Below are positions 8,533 to 16,363 of a stretch of DNA of 64,000 nt, in pieces. Each line of letters starts with the position of its first letter. Position 1 is the stretch's first letter. Position numbers and translations under genes: made by a program. The DNA is from Vibrio campbellii CAIM 519 = NBRC 15631 = ATCC 25920. GTDB lineage: Bacteria > Pseudomonadota > Gammaproteobacteria > Enterobacterales > Vibrionaceae. The stretch is from assembly GCF_002163755.1 (NCBI RefSeq), contig NZ_CP015863.1:1488001-1552000 (forward strand), given 5' to 3'. Below the pieces are notes generated by a model. The model saw only the letters and a list, made by a program, of their open reading frames with translations. It was not told where the DNA came from and searched no databases.

Positions 8533-8622
8533 TTCATATCCCAACTCTGACTAAATCAGTTGCTCTATTGGCAGCATTTGTTATTTTGCTTCTACTCGCC
8601 ACGTCATGGATAAGGAGCATCT

Positions 8623-9168
8623 GTGTTACCGAGCTATTGGGAATCAAAGCGTTTAATCTTTTCTATTTTTGATGCAGCACAGGCTGAGTTAGCCAAATCT
8701 CTATTCGATTCTAATCATCAAAAAGTGGCTTATGACCACACTTTTCGTGATTGGCCAATTGCAGAATATCAAGCGCTGATTTCAAAGAGCGCTTTACCAA
8801 AACATCCTGATGACCTCGAAGCTTTTTACCTCAGAAAAATATCGACACAGGAGGGGGATGCGATAGGTTATATCCAACTCGAACTGAATTTTCCGTACAA
8901 AGGGTGTTTATGGATCCCTATGCTGTGTCTTATTCCTGACTACCAAAGTAGAGGCTTAGGAAAGGAAATCGTCGATAGTGTATTGGACATCGTTCTTGAG
9001 TATGCTCCTTTCGATAAAGCCATGCTAAATGTGTACGTTGAGAATACCGACGCTTTTCGCTTTTGGTTTAAGCAAGGCTTCAATCAGATAGAGCAGTTTG
9101 ATGATACTGAGCATGAGTTAGGGCGCGACTATCACTGCATTGTCTTAAGCAAAGCACTATCACGTTAA
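8623..9168 (+). CDS. GNAT-family N-acetyltransferase
   Basis: A 181-residue acetyl-CoA-dependent acetyltransferase of unknown substrate. The acetyl-CoA binding motif appears as LIPDYQSRGLGKEIVDSVLD (Q/RxxGxG/A) around residues 105-125. It is followed by a C-terminal strand-helix ending in NTDAFRFWFKQGFNQIEQF, typical of the fold. The start is GTG at 8623 with AAGGAG (8612-8617) five bases upstream. It begins a run of five closely packed small genes on the plus strand. Confidence 0.85.
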   Translation: MLPSYWESKRLIFSIFDAAQAELAKSLFDSNHQKVAYDHTFRDWPIAEYQALISKSALPKHPDDLEAFYLRKISTQEGDAIGYIQLELNFPYKGCLWIPMLCLIPDYQSRGLGKEIVDSVLDIVLEYAPFDKAMLNVYVENTDAFRFWFKQGFNQIEQFDDTEHELGRDYHCIVLSKALSR

Positions 9169-9229
9169 ATCATTCTGTTATCTATTGATGGTAGGGTTTA
9201 CTAGAGCTGCAAACAAAAAAGGATTAGAA

Positions 9230-9514
9230 ATGGACATTCGACAACTACAAGCGCATATAAAAGAGTTTGATCATGACCCGGAACAAAAGCACCATTATTT
9301 TCTCAAACTGATTGAAGAAGTGGGTGAGTTGTCTGAATCGATTAGGAAAAACGCCACTGGACAACCGACAGAGGACACAATTAAAGGAACCATCGCTGAA
9401 GAGCTCTATGACACACTCTATTATATTTGTGCTTTAGCCAATGTTTATGAGATAGATTTAGAAAAAACGCACCAAGTGAAAGAGATACTGAACAAACGAA
9501 AATACAACCGCTAG
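9230..9514 (+). CDS. MazG-like nucleotide pyrophosphohydrolase
   Basis: A 94-residue single-domain protein of the all-alpha NTP pyrophosphatase (MazG-like) superfamily, which hydrolyses nucleoside triphosphates to monophosphates. The metal-binding signature LIEEVGELSESI (EExxE) and the second acidic motif EELYDTLYYIC (ExxD) are present. The start at 9230 (MDIRQLQ) has a GGA-rich ribosome-binding site; a longer reading frame from 9185 adds residues that do not resemble the family. It is followed 15 bases later by the RidA gene. Substrate is unknown; house-cleaning of abnormal nucleotides is a common family role. Confidence 0.82.
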   Translation: MDIRQLQAHIKEFDHDPEQKHHYFLKLIEEVGELSESIRKNATGQPTEDTIKGTIAEELYDTLYYICALANVYEIDLEKTHQVKEILNKRKYNR

Positions 9515-9529
9515 GGAAGGGGAAACTAC

Positions 9530-9910
9530 ATGGTTCAACGAATCAGTTACGAATTTTTGCCGCAAATTTCTGGTCCTTATATTCATGCGACAAGGCATTG
9601 TGAGACCTTGTATGTGTCAGGGCTGACAGCTATGGGGTCAGCAAGTCAAAGTGAAAGCCTAATCGAGCAAACAAAAACGATTCTGTCTTACTTGGCACAA
9701 ATACTCGCCGAAGAACAAAGAGAGAAACGCGATCTCGTCAAGCTGACGATATTTGTAACCGACATGAACCAGCTGCCAGAGATCCGGTCGGTATTATTCG
9801 ACTTCTATGAGGGGTATTTACCTGCTTGTTCTTTAGTCGAGGTGAGCCGTTTGATTCACCCCGACTTATCTGTTGAGATTGAGGCAGTCATCTCATCTGA
9901 GGCATTGTAG
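9530..9910 (+). CDS. RidA/YjgF/YER057c-family protein
   Basis: A 126-residue member of the Rid family of trimeric enzymes that deaminate reactive enamine/imine intermediates. It shows the family ends: an early GPYIHATRHCETLYVSGL strand pair and a late ACSLVEVSRLIHPDLSVEIEAV segment. In the last segment a conserved arginine precedes L-hP-D/vEIEa. Whether it is an active RidA or one of the Rid subfamilies of other function cannot be told from sequence alone. It lies between the MazG-like and VOC genes with gaps of 15 and 10 bases, so they are probably co-transcribed. Confidence 0.85.
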   Translation: MVQRISYEFLPQISGPYIHATRHCETLYVSGLTAMGSASQSESLIEQTKTILSYLAQILAEEQREKRDLVKLTIFVTDMNQLPEIRSVLFDFYEGYLPACSLVEVSRLIHPDLSVEIEAVISSEAL

Positions 9911-9920
9911 AGAGGCTTTA

Positions 9921-10310
9921 ATGAAAATAAACCGCTTGGATCACCTTGTACTGACAGTTAAAGACATTCAAACCACACTGGATTTCTATACACAGGTTCT
10001 CGGTATGGAAAGTGTTACGTTTGGGGAAGGGCGTGTTGCTTTGGTATATGGGCGACAGAAAATCAACCTTCATCAGCTTGGTAATGAATTTGAACCTAAA
10101 GCGAGTCAGGTGGCCTCTGGGAGTGCCGATTTGTGTTTTGTGTGTGATACGCCAATTGTAAACGTGCTCTCCCATTTAGACTCCCATTCTATCGAGGTTA
10201 TTGATGGCCCCGTTCAACGGACAGGTGCAATTGGTAACATCCTATCGGTTTACATTAGAGACCCAGATGGTAACTTAATTGAGTTATCTAACTATCTTAC
10301 TGAGGTATAA
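9921..10310 (+). CDS. VOC-superfamily (glyoxalase/dioxygenase-like) protein
   Basis: A 129-residue vicinal-oxygen-chelate protein. It starts MKINRLDHLVLTVKDIQTTL, the usual first beta-alpha unit, and ends with YIRDPDGNLIELSNY, which holds the conserved metal-ligand glutamate. Likely metal ligands are His7 and the late glutamate. Proteins of this kind range from glyoxalase I to ring-cleavage dioxygenases; the short length fits a small VOC hydrolase or lyase of unknown substrate. The ATG at 9921 is preceded by an AGAGAGG-like site. A longer start overlapping the RidA gene is rejected. Confidence 0.82.
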   Translation: MKINRLDHLVLTVKDIQTTLDFYTQVLGMESVTFGEGRVALVYGRQKINLHQLGNEFEPKASQVASGSADLCFVCDTPIVNVLSHLDSHSIEVIDGPVQRTGAIGNILSVYIRDPDGNLIELSNYLTEV

Positions 10311-10311
10311 C

Positions 10312-10626
10312 ATGATTTATTCAACAACTGAGACGATTCCTGGACGAGAGATTGCAGAGATAAAAGGTGTTGTGACGGGAAATGTGGTTCAGTCAAAGCA
10401 CATTGGTCGTGATTTCATGGCTGGCTTAAAAAGCATTGTTGGTGGTGAGATTCGTGGCTACACCGAAATGATGACGGAAGCCCGAAATATTGCTATTCAA
10501 CGAATGGTAGAGGATGCCGCGAACCTAGGAGCCGATGCCGTTGTCGGTATTCGTTTCACCACCAGTTCGATCGTTGATGGTTCTTCAGAGATTCTTGCAT
10601 TTGGCACTGCCGTAAAGCTTGTTTAA
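10312..10626 (+). CDS. YbjQ-family (DUF74) protein
   Basis: A 104-residue protein of the YbjQ family, sometimes called a putative heavy-metal-binding domain. The characteristic stretch runs from GVVTGNVVQSKHIGRDF through EARNIAIQRMVEDAANLGADAVVGIRF. The fold is pentameric in solved relatives, and the function is not known. It starts one base after the VOC stop codon, so translation is probably coupled. The chosen start MIYSTTETIPG is the normal family N-terminus. It is the last gene of the small operon; the hairpin at 10712-10741 likely ends it. Confidence 0.88.
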   Translation: MIYSTTETIPGREIAEIKGVVTGNVVQSKHIGRDFMAGLKSIVGGEIRGYTEMMTEARNIAIQRMVEDAANLGADAVVGIRFTTSSIVDGSSEILAFGTAVKLV

Positions 10627-11176
10627 GAGCGACAGGCCAGCACGATGTGGTGCAAACTTGATTAAAAGAACGGCTAGGTAAGTTCCAACGAGACGATCCA
10701 TTTTAAGTGAGACGCAGAATCTCGACCGTAATGTTCTGCGTTTGTATTTCTGCCGCCTGCCTAATACCTCTCTCCTACGTACTCAACTTATTGATCCTGA
10801 TCGTAGTGTTCGCAAAAAATAACAGATTAGAGATTAGTAAATCTAGGTTGAATAAGTATTCATTTTTGTTCGCATTTTTTATAGGGTAAATATCCTAATT
10901 ATTTGTAATGCTTTACGTTGGAAATACTCTGCAAAATCACTCGAGTTAGCAGTTAATGCGACGAATAGCATGCTGATTAACATGTTTATAATCTATTCTA
11001 ATAACAACTCATAATGAAACTGAATGCACTTTAAATGCCATTATTAACATCACAAATGTGAATTGAGGTATATTAATTCAAAGTTTTCTTATAAAAATAT
11101 GATCTTATGCCTTGCGAAGTGATTCTAAATTGTTACAAATACTAGACAGCTGTAACATTGCCATAAGGAATTGTAG
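10627..11176. other. 550-bp AT-rich intergenic region between ybjQ-like gene and XRE regulator
   Basis: No convincing gene. A 60-codon reading frame at 10707-10889 starts within the hairpin and lacks a ribosome-binding site. The region contains the terminator hairpin 10712-10741 and, further on, AT-rich sequence expected to hold the promoter of the XRE gene at 11177. Confidence 0.6.
10712..10741 (+). terminator. Probable terminator of the GNAT-to-YbjQ operon
   Basis: ACGCAGAA (10712-10719) pairs perfectly with TTCTGCGT (10734-10741) across 14 nt, followed by a T-rich stretch. It lies 86 bases past the ybjQ-like stop codon. Confidence 0.55.
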
Positions 11177-11986
11177 ATGAGAGAACTCACTCCCGAGTAC
11201 TTGTTAGCCGCATTACGACAAGCGATAAAAACTAAAGGGCTAACATATCGAGAGTTATCTGAGAAAATGGGCATGCCGTTGTCCACTTTTAAACGTCATT
11301 TAACTAGTACTAACCTTGCTCTAGATAAGCTACTCGAGTATTGCCGCGCGATTGACTGCACCCTCGATGAATTGCAGAAGCTGGCAAATCAACTTCAAGC
11401 TGAGGATCAAGATTACTTTAGCCACACACAAGACGAAGTCTTTTTCCAATTTCCTCATCTTTACGATTTTTATCGAGAATTACGGATGCTGCGTGGGAAA
11501 GACGGCTATACAATCCTAATGAAAAAGTATGATCTCTCGAAACAAAGTATGTCGGACTATTTAGGCGCGCTAGAGCTCCTTGATCTGGTTTATGTTGATG
11601 AAGAAAACAACATCACGCTGCATGGTCCGCTTTACTACAGCTATGCTGAAAACTCGAAGCTTAACGACAAGTACACTGAGATCATTAAGGATCAAACTAC
11701 AACGCATGAAAAGTGCGTGCGTGTCGCTTTATCTCGCATGAAAATCACCGAGAAACAATTACTTATATTAGAGGAGCAGGTAGCCAAGACCGTGCTGGAT
11801 TTTCATTCGAAGAACGTTGTCGCCGAGAACTTTGATGTATCAGACTTCACCAATGTTCTATTGATTGCAGGGCCGCATCACCCCGTCACTTTTTCCGATG
11901 GGATCGTTCAAACTGGAACAAGTTTTATTGATGATATCCGCTATGCGATTGCATCAGCAGGGGATAAACCGAGCCTCTCGATATAA
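11177..11986 (+). CDS. XRE-type helix-turn-helix transcriptional regulator
   Basis: A 269-residue DNA-binding protein. An N-terminal XRE helix-turn-helix is visible at about residues 8-70 (LTYRELSEKMGMPLSTFKRHL, then the dimer-like LDELQKLANQL). A second helical segment, MKKYDLSKQSMSDYLGALELL, could be a winged helix. The C-terminal half, from about 150, resembles no domain I recognise. It is transcribed alone. The next gene, the TetR regulator, has its own promoter region with operators. AAGGAA at 11166-11171 supports the ATG. Target genes are unknown. Confidence 0.82.
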   Translation: MRELTPEYLLAALRQAIKTKGLTYRELSEKMGMPLSTFKRHLTSTNLALDKLLEYCRAIDCTLDELQKLANQLQAEDQDYFSHTQDEVFFQFPHLYDFYRELRMLRGKDGYTILMKKYDLSKQSMSDYLGALELLDLVYVDEENNITLHGPLYYSYAENSKLNDKYTEIIKDQTTTHEKCVRVALSRMKITEKQLLILEEQVAKTVLDFHSKNVVAENFDVSDFTNVLLIAGPHHPVTFSDGIVQTGTSFIDDIRYAIASAGDKPSLSI

Positions 11987-12048
11987 TCTCTAGTTATTTT
12001 TAGTGATTTATAGATTTGTTGTTGAAATGGTTTGTAGGTGAGCTATTA

Positions 12049-12061
12049 TGACGAAGTGTCA
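12049..12061. promoter_or_regulatory. TetR-type operator, copy 1 (one mismatch)
   Basis: TGACGAAGTGTCA fits the palindrome TGACG-N3-CGTCA with one mismatch (T for C in the right arm). It lies 97 bp upstream of the TetR gene and is centred 17 bp from copy 2, a spacing of about one and a half helical turns. It probably belongs to autoregulation of the TetR gene. Confidence 0.65.
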
Positions 12062-12065
12062 ATTA

Positions 12066-12078
12066 TGACGGTTCGTCA
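12066..12078. promoter_or_regulatory. TetR-type operator, copy 2
   Basis: TGACGGTTCGTCA is a perfect TGACG-N3-CGTCA palindrome upstream of the TetR gene. The same arms recur twice upstream of the RND pump operon, which marks it as the likely binding site of the TetR protein at 12158-12946. Confidence 0.75.
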
Positions 12079-12157
12079 GAAAATGTAATTTCGTTTCTGC
12101 ATACCATATTCGTGTTACAATTCATTTGGGTTACACAGTAATACGGAACAGGGAAAT

Positions 12158-12946
12158 ATGTTTAACTTTGGCTGCAAGAAAAATGACAAGCAAGAGGGTT
12201 GTCGTGTCGCTTCTGGTTTAACCAAGAAACAACAAGCGATTGCTGATCGTGAGGTGGAATTAGTCCAACTTGCCAAGTCATTGGTTCGAGAGCAGGGGTT
12301 TGCGAATCTAACAATGGATAAGCTCACCGCCGCAAGTTCTTACTCTAAAGGAACTATCTACAACCATTTTTGTAGCAAAGAAGACGTTATCCTTGCCCTT
12401 TGTATCCACTCACTGAAAAGTGAGGCGATGTTTTTCGAACGTACAGCCAACTTTGATGGCAATACGCGTGAGAAAATCATAGCAATGCATGTGGGCTACC
12501 GTATTTATGCTCGTATGGAGCCTGTTTTGTCAACGTGTGCCATTGTTGCCAAAACACCTTGGGTGATAGAGAAGGCTTCGCCAGCTCGCCTGAATGAATT
12601 AAACAAGCTTGAAGAAGAAGTGATATCCGGTGCGGATGCATTAGTGAATCATGCCGTAGAGATCGGGGACCTAAAGTTCTCACCTACAGTGGGTTCTGAT
12701 GCTATCGTATTTGCAAACTGGTCGATCGCTTTTGGATCTAACGCGCTTGCTCAAAATGCGTCAAATAGCCGATGCATACAGCGCTTACAAGACCCTTTTT
12801 CAGTGCTTCATAATGCGAATATGCTACTGGACGGTTTAGGATGGTTGCCGCTCTCAACGGAGTGGGATTACCGCAAAACCTGGCGTCGAGTTGAGCAGGA
12901 ATTATTCAGTGAAGAACTTGCTTATCTCGATTCAGTCAATCGCTAA
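12158..12946 (+). CDS. TetR-family transcriptional regulator of the RND operon
   Basis: A 262-residue regulator with an N-terminal TetR helix-turn-helix at about residues 33-80. Its recognition segment is LTMDKLTAASSYSKGTIYNHFCSKEDVILAL. A large helical ligand-binding domain follows. It lies directly before the pump operon on the same strand, with two operators upstream of itself and two upstream of the pump. It most likely represses both and is released by a hydrophobic ligand. An unusual Cys/Lys-rich N-terminal extension of about 30 residues (FGCKKNDKQEGCR) precedes the helix-turn-helix. Ligand is unknown. Confidence 0.88.
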   Translation: MFNFGCKKNDKQEGCRVASGLTKKQQAIADREVELVQLAKSLVREQGFANLTMDKLTAASSYSKGTIYNHFCSKEDVILALCIHSLKSEAMFFERTANFDGNTREKIIAMHVGYRIYARMEPVLSTCAIVAKTPWVIEKASPARLNELNKLEEEVISGADALVNHAVEIGDLKFSPTVGSDAIVFANWSIAFGSNALAQNASNSRCIQRLQDPFSVLHNANMLLDGLGWLPLSTEWDYRKTWRRVEQELFSEELAYLDSVNR

Positions 12947-12955
12947 GCAAGGTAC

Positions 12956-12985
12956 AAACCAATCATCTTAACGGGTTGGTTTTTT
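12956..12985 (+). terminator. Terminator after the TetR gene
   Basis: AAACCAATC (12956-12964) pairs, with one G-T wobble, with GGTTGGTTT around 12974-12982 and runs into a T-tract. It separates the TetR transcript from the pump operon. Confidence 0.75.
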
Positions 12986-12997
12986 AATCACACAACA

Positions 12998-13010
12998 TGA
13001 CGGATCGTCA
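12998..13010. promoter_or_regulatory. TetR-type operator, copy 3
   Basis: TGACGGATCGTCA, a perfect TGACG-N3-CGTCA palindrome, 135 bp upstream of the RND gene start. Confidence 0.75.
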
Positions 13011-13116
13011 ATAACGATGTTTTTTCACCAAGCCTTTCAGCCAGGCTGGTGTAAAGCGCGTTAGAAACGGATCTGGAGTTAGAGAACAGCGCAAGCTGCT
13101 TTTTAGCTCCATTTTA

Positions 13117-13129
13117 TGACGAAACGTCA
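13117..13129. promoter_or_regulatory. TetR-type operator, copy 4
   Basis: TGACGAAACGTCA, a perfect TGACG-N3-CGTCA palindrome ending five bases before the AGGAG ribosome-binding site of the RND gene. Bound protein here would block the start of the operon or its transcription. Confidence 0.75.
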
Positions 13130-13144
13130 CAAAAGGAGAGTGTG

Positions 13145-15523
13145 ATGAAACACCACCAAGCTCAACAAGGCTCCTCCAGTCAATGGGGGAAGGTTCCAAC
13201 CAAGTACAGTATTTGGGTAGTGCTGGCGACAGTATTGCTCGTGATATTCGCGACAATAGGAGGAAAAAATCTCTATTTTCGTGGTGACTATAATATCTTT
13301 TTTGATGGCACTAATAAGCAGTTGTTGGCTTTTGATGAAATTCAAACCACCTTTGCGAAAACAGACAACCTTGCCATCGTCGTTGCACCAGACAACAACG
13401 ACGTCTTCACTCCAGCAACTCTTCAACTTATACAAAACCTCACTAATGATTCGTGGCAGGTGCCTTATTCAAGCCGCGTGGACTCGATTGCTAACTACCA
13501 ACATACTGAAGCCTTTGAAGATGATCTTCTCGTCGAAGACTTGTTGTATGAAGACTATGAGCTAACCCCAGACCGTATTGCAAAGGTAAAGCAAATTTCG
13601 CTGACTGAACCCGTGCTGAAAGGCGCTTTGATTTCAGAGAAAGGTGACGTCACGGTTGTTAATATTACCGTGCAACTACCAGAAGTAGACAAGACTACTG
13701 AAGTGCAAGAGGTGATGTCTCATATCAACGCAATGTTGGAGCGTTACCAACAGAACTACCCAAATGTTGAGTTCCATAAAGCGGGCATTATTGCTATGAA
13801 CTACGCGTTTATGACGGCTGCGCAGGAGGATAGCTCGACATTGGTGCCAACCATGTTGTTAGTGATTTTGGTGTTCTTAACCATAATGTTGCGTTCATTC
13901 TTGAGTGTTGTCGCCACGCTGATTGTTATCATTGGCTCAGTTATGGCAACGATGGGGCTTTCGGGATGGGCTGGCATGTTCTTGAGCACCGCAACGGTCA
14001 ACGTGCCAACACTGGTTATGACGCTCGCCGTTGCGGACTGTGTGCATGTTATCACCACGATGCGTCAATCGATGCAAAATGGCTTTAGTAAAGCGCACTC
14101 TATCGAAAGAAGTGTTTCTCTTAACTTCATACCGATCCTAATCACTTCAGTGACTACGGCGATCGGCTTCTTGATGATGAATATGTCCGATTCTCCGGTA
14201 TTGAGAGATTTCGGCAACTTGTCAGCGTTAGGCGTAATGGTCGCATGCTTCCTTTCTGTCACGCTTCTTCCTGCCTTACTGAAGTTGTTTCCTATTAATG
14301 TTAAGCAAACGCCTTCGAACGGCAAGTCTGACTTTATGGATAAACTGGGCGACTTTGTTGTTACACATCGCAAAGCGTTATTGCCTGCATCTGTTTTGGT
14401 TATTGCAGTCAGCGCGAGTTTGATTCCTTTGAATCGCGTCAATGATGAATCCGTCAAGTACTTCGACAACCGCAGTGATTTTCGCCAAGCTGCCGACTTT
14501 ATGGAAGCGCGCATCAGTGGCATGACCAACATCAGTATTGCGATTAAAACTAACGAGTCACAAGGGATTGCTGACCCGGTATTTCTCAATGCTATTGGTG
14601 GGTTTACGGATTGGCTGCGAATTCAACCTGAAACTGACCATGTTGCGACGCTAGCGGATGTGTATAAACGTCTCAACAAGAACATGCATGACGACGACGA
14701 AAGCTACTACGCATTACCACAAAATCGCGAACTGGCTGCACAATATCTGTTGCTTTATGAGATGTCCTTGCCGTATGGACTCGACCTAAATAACCAAATC
14801 AATGTTGATAAATCGTCAATTAAAATGGTACTCACCGTTGATAACTTAGGTAGTGTTGAATTGGTTGATCTAGAGAATCGTATCTATGCGTGGTTCGCTG
14901 ACAATGCCCCTCAATATGAAGTAGTTGCTTCGAGCCCTTCTTTGATGTTCGCCCACATTGGTGAGACCAACATGGCGAGTATGCTCTCTACTTTACCTAT
15001 TACATTAGTACTCATTTCCGCATTGCTTATCTTTGCGCTTCGCTCTCTCAAACTTGGTTTGATCAGCTTGGTGCCAAACATCGCACCGGCCGTGATTGGC
15101 TTTGGTCTCTGGGCGCTTATCTCAGGTGAAATCAACCTCGGACTATCTGTTGTTGTTACATTGACGCTCGGGATTGTTGTCGATGATGCCGTTCACTTCC
15201 TCTCTAAATATCAACGAGCTCGAAAAGAGGGACAAACAGCAGAGCAGGCGGTTCGCTATGCCTTCCATACTGTGGGTCGCGCGCTATGGATTACCACTGT
15301 TGTCTTGGTGGCTGGTTTTTCGGTGTTGGCCATGTCGAGCTTCCGTTTGAACGCTGATATGGGCCAGCTCAGCGCGATAGTCATCTTTATCGCTTTAGTC
15401 GTGGACTTTTTATTCTTACCGACTTTATTGATGCTGTTCGATAAGGCCACTTACCCACAAATCACTGGAACGAAATCACCCCGCTCACAAGCTAAGAATA
15501 ACGTTGCAGCGACACCGTTGTAA
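13145..15523 (+). CDS. RND-superfamily (MMPL-type) exporter
   Basis: A 792-residue inner-membrane protein of the RND/MMPL branch, which moves lipids or hydrophobic compounds using the proton gradient. The architecture is a duplicated unit: one membrane segment near residue 30, a periplasmic domain, five segments around 235-395, then the same again (one near 415, a second periplasmic domain, five segments from about 615 to 760). Membrane acidic motifs VADCVHVITTMRQSM and VVDDAVHFLSKYQRARKEG match between the two halves and are the expected proton-relay positions. AGGAG at 13134-13138 favours the ATG at 13145 over a GTG one codon earlier. First gene of a three-gene envelope operon. Too short to be AcrB-like. 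Confidence 0.88.
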   Translation: MKHHQAQQGSSSQWGKVPTKYSIWVVLATVLLVIFATIGGKNLYFRGDYNIFFDGTNKQLLAFDEIQTTFAKTDNLAIVVAPDNNDVFTPATLQLIQNLTNDSWQVPYSSRVDSIANYQHTEAFEDDLLVEDLLYEDYELTPDRIAKVKQISLTEPVLKGALISEKGDVTVVNITVQLPEVDKTTEVQEVMSHINAMLERYQQNYPNVEFHKAGIIAMNYAFMTAAQEDSSTLVPTMLLVILVFLTIMLRSFLSVVATLIVIIGSVMATMGLSGWAGMFLSTATVNVPTLVMTLAVADCVHVITTMRQSMQNGFSKAHSIERSVSLNFIPILITSVTTAIGFLMMNMSDSPVLRDFGNLSALGVMVACFLSVTLLPALLKLFPINVKQTPSNGKSDFMDKLGDFVVTHRKALLPASVLVIAVSASLIPLNRVNDESVKYFDNRSDFRQAADFMEARISGMTNISIAIKTNESQGIADPVFLNAIGGFTDWLRIQPETDHVATLADVYKRLNKNMHDDDESYYALPQNRELAAQYLLLYEMSLPYGLDLNNQINVDKSSIKMVLTVDNLGSVELVDLENRIYAWFADNAPQYEVVASSPSLMFAHIGETNMASMLSTLPITLVLISALLIFALRSLKLGLISLVPNIAPAVIGFGLWALISGEINLGLSVVVTLTLGIVVDDAVHFLSKYQRARKEGQTAEQAVRYAFHTVGRALWITTVVLVAGFSVLAMSSFRLNADMGQLSAIVIFIALVVDFLFLPTLLMLFDKATYPQITGTKSPRSQAKNNVAATPL

Positions 15524-15559
15524 TCGGACACGAACTTCAGGAATCAAGACAAGGAATAC

Positions 15560-16354
15560 ATGATGAAACTAGTTACAACACCATTCAAAGTCGCCGCACT
15601 AACGGTTTCACTTTTGCTGTCGCCTTTTGCGTGGGCAGATGAAGCAAAAGGATTAGAGATTGCACAGGAGCGCAAAGCTCGTGATGAAGGTTGGGGGGAT
15701 TCGGTGGCAACCATGCAAATGATCCTTCGCAACGCACAAGGGGAGAGCAGTACGCGTTTGATGCGTTTGAAATCACTTGAGGTTGCCGACGATGGTGACA
15801 AAGGGTTGACCATTTTTGATGAGCCTCGTGATGTAAAAGGCACTGCATTCCTCAACCATTCTCATACAGTTGGTGCTGATGACCAGTGGCTCTACCTACC
15901 GGCTCTTAAGCGTGTAAAACGTATTGCTTCACGTAATAAGTCCGGTCCGTTTATGGGCAGTGAGTTTGCTTATGAAGACCTGAGCTCATTCGAGATCGAA
16001 AAATACAGTTTCAATTACCTAAAAGATGAAACGATGAATGACCAAGAGACGTTTGTATTGGAGCAAATCCCGACAGATAAAAACTCTGGTTACACCAAGC
16101 AGGTGGTTTGGTTGGACAAGGCGCACTATCGTCCTCTGAAAGTAGAGTTTTATGACCGCAAAGGCGCGTTGCTAAAATCACTCCTGTTCTCTGACTACAA
16201 GCAATACCTAAATCAATACTGGCGTGCGCACACCATGGCGATGACCAATCACCAAACAGGTAAAAGCACAGAACTGACAACCAGTGAACTCACGTTCCAG
16301 ACCGGGTTAAAAGACAACGATTTCAACAAAAACACCCTAAAGCGTGTTAAGTAG
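15560..16354 (+). CDS. Periplasmic LolA-like (outer-membrane lipoprotein-sorting type) protein
   Basis: A 264-residue exported protein with a signal peptide ending near AWA-DEA (residues 1-26). The mature part belongs to the outer-membrane lipoprotein-sorting (LolA-like) group: strands such as SVATMQMILRNAQGESSTRLMRLKSLE, DDQWLYLPALKRVKRI and VWLDKAHYRPLKVEFYDRKGALLKSL. The LolA/LolB fold is a half-barrel with a hydrophobic cavity able to carry acyl chains. It is placed between an RND exporter and an outer-membrane barrel, so a periplasmic shuttle for the pump substrate is a reasonable inference. It is not the housekeeping LolA. Two adjacent ATGs (15560, 15563) are possible starts. Confidence 0.82.
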   Translation: MMKLVTTPFKVAALTVSLLLSPFAWADEAKGLEIAQERKARDEGWGDSVATMQMILRNAQGESSTRLMRLKSLEVADDGDKGLTIFDEPRDVKGTAFLNHSHTVGADDQWLYLPALKRVKRIASRNKSGPFMGSEFAYEDLSSFEIEKYSFNYLKDETMNDQETFVLEQIPTDKNSGYTKQVVWLDKAHYRPLKVEFYDRKGALLKSLLFSDYKQYLNQYWRAHTMAMTNHQTGKSTELTTSELTFQTGLKDNDFNKNTLKRVK

Positions 16355-16363
16355 GGTGGTTGA

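Noticed and set aside
10707..10889. 60-codon plus-strand frame with a hydrophobic stretch after the YbjQ gene
   Set aside because: It starts inside a terminator-like hairpin, has no ribosome-binding site and resembles no family.
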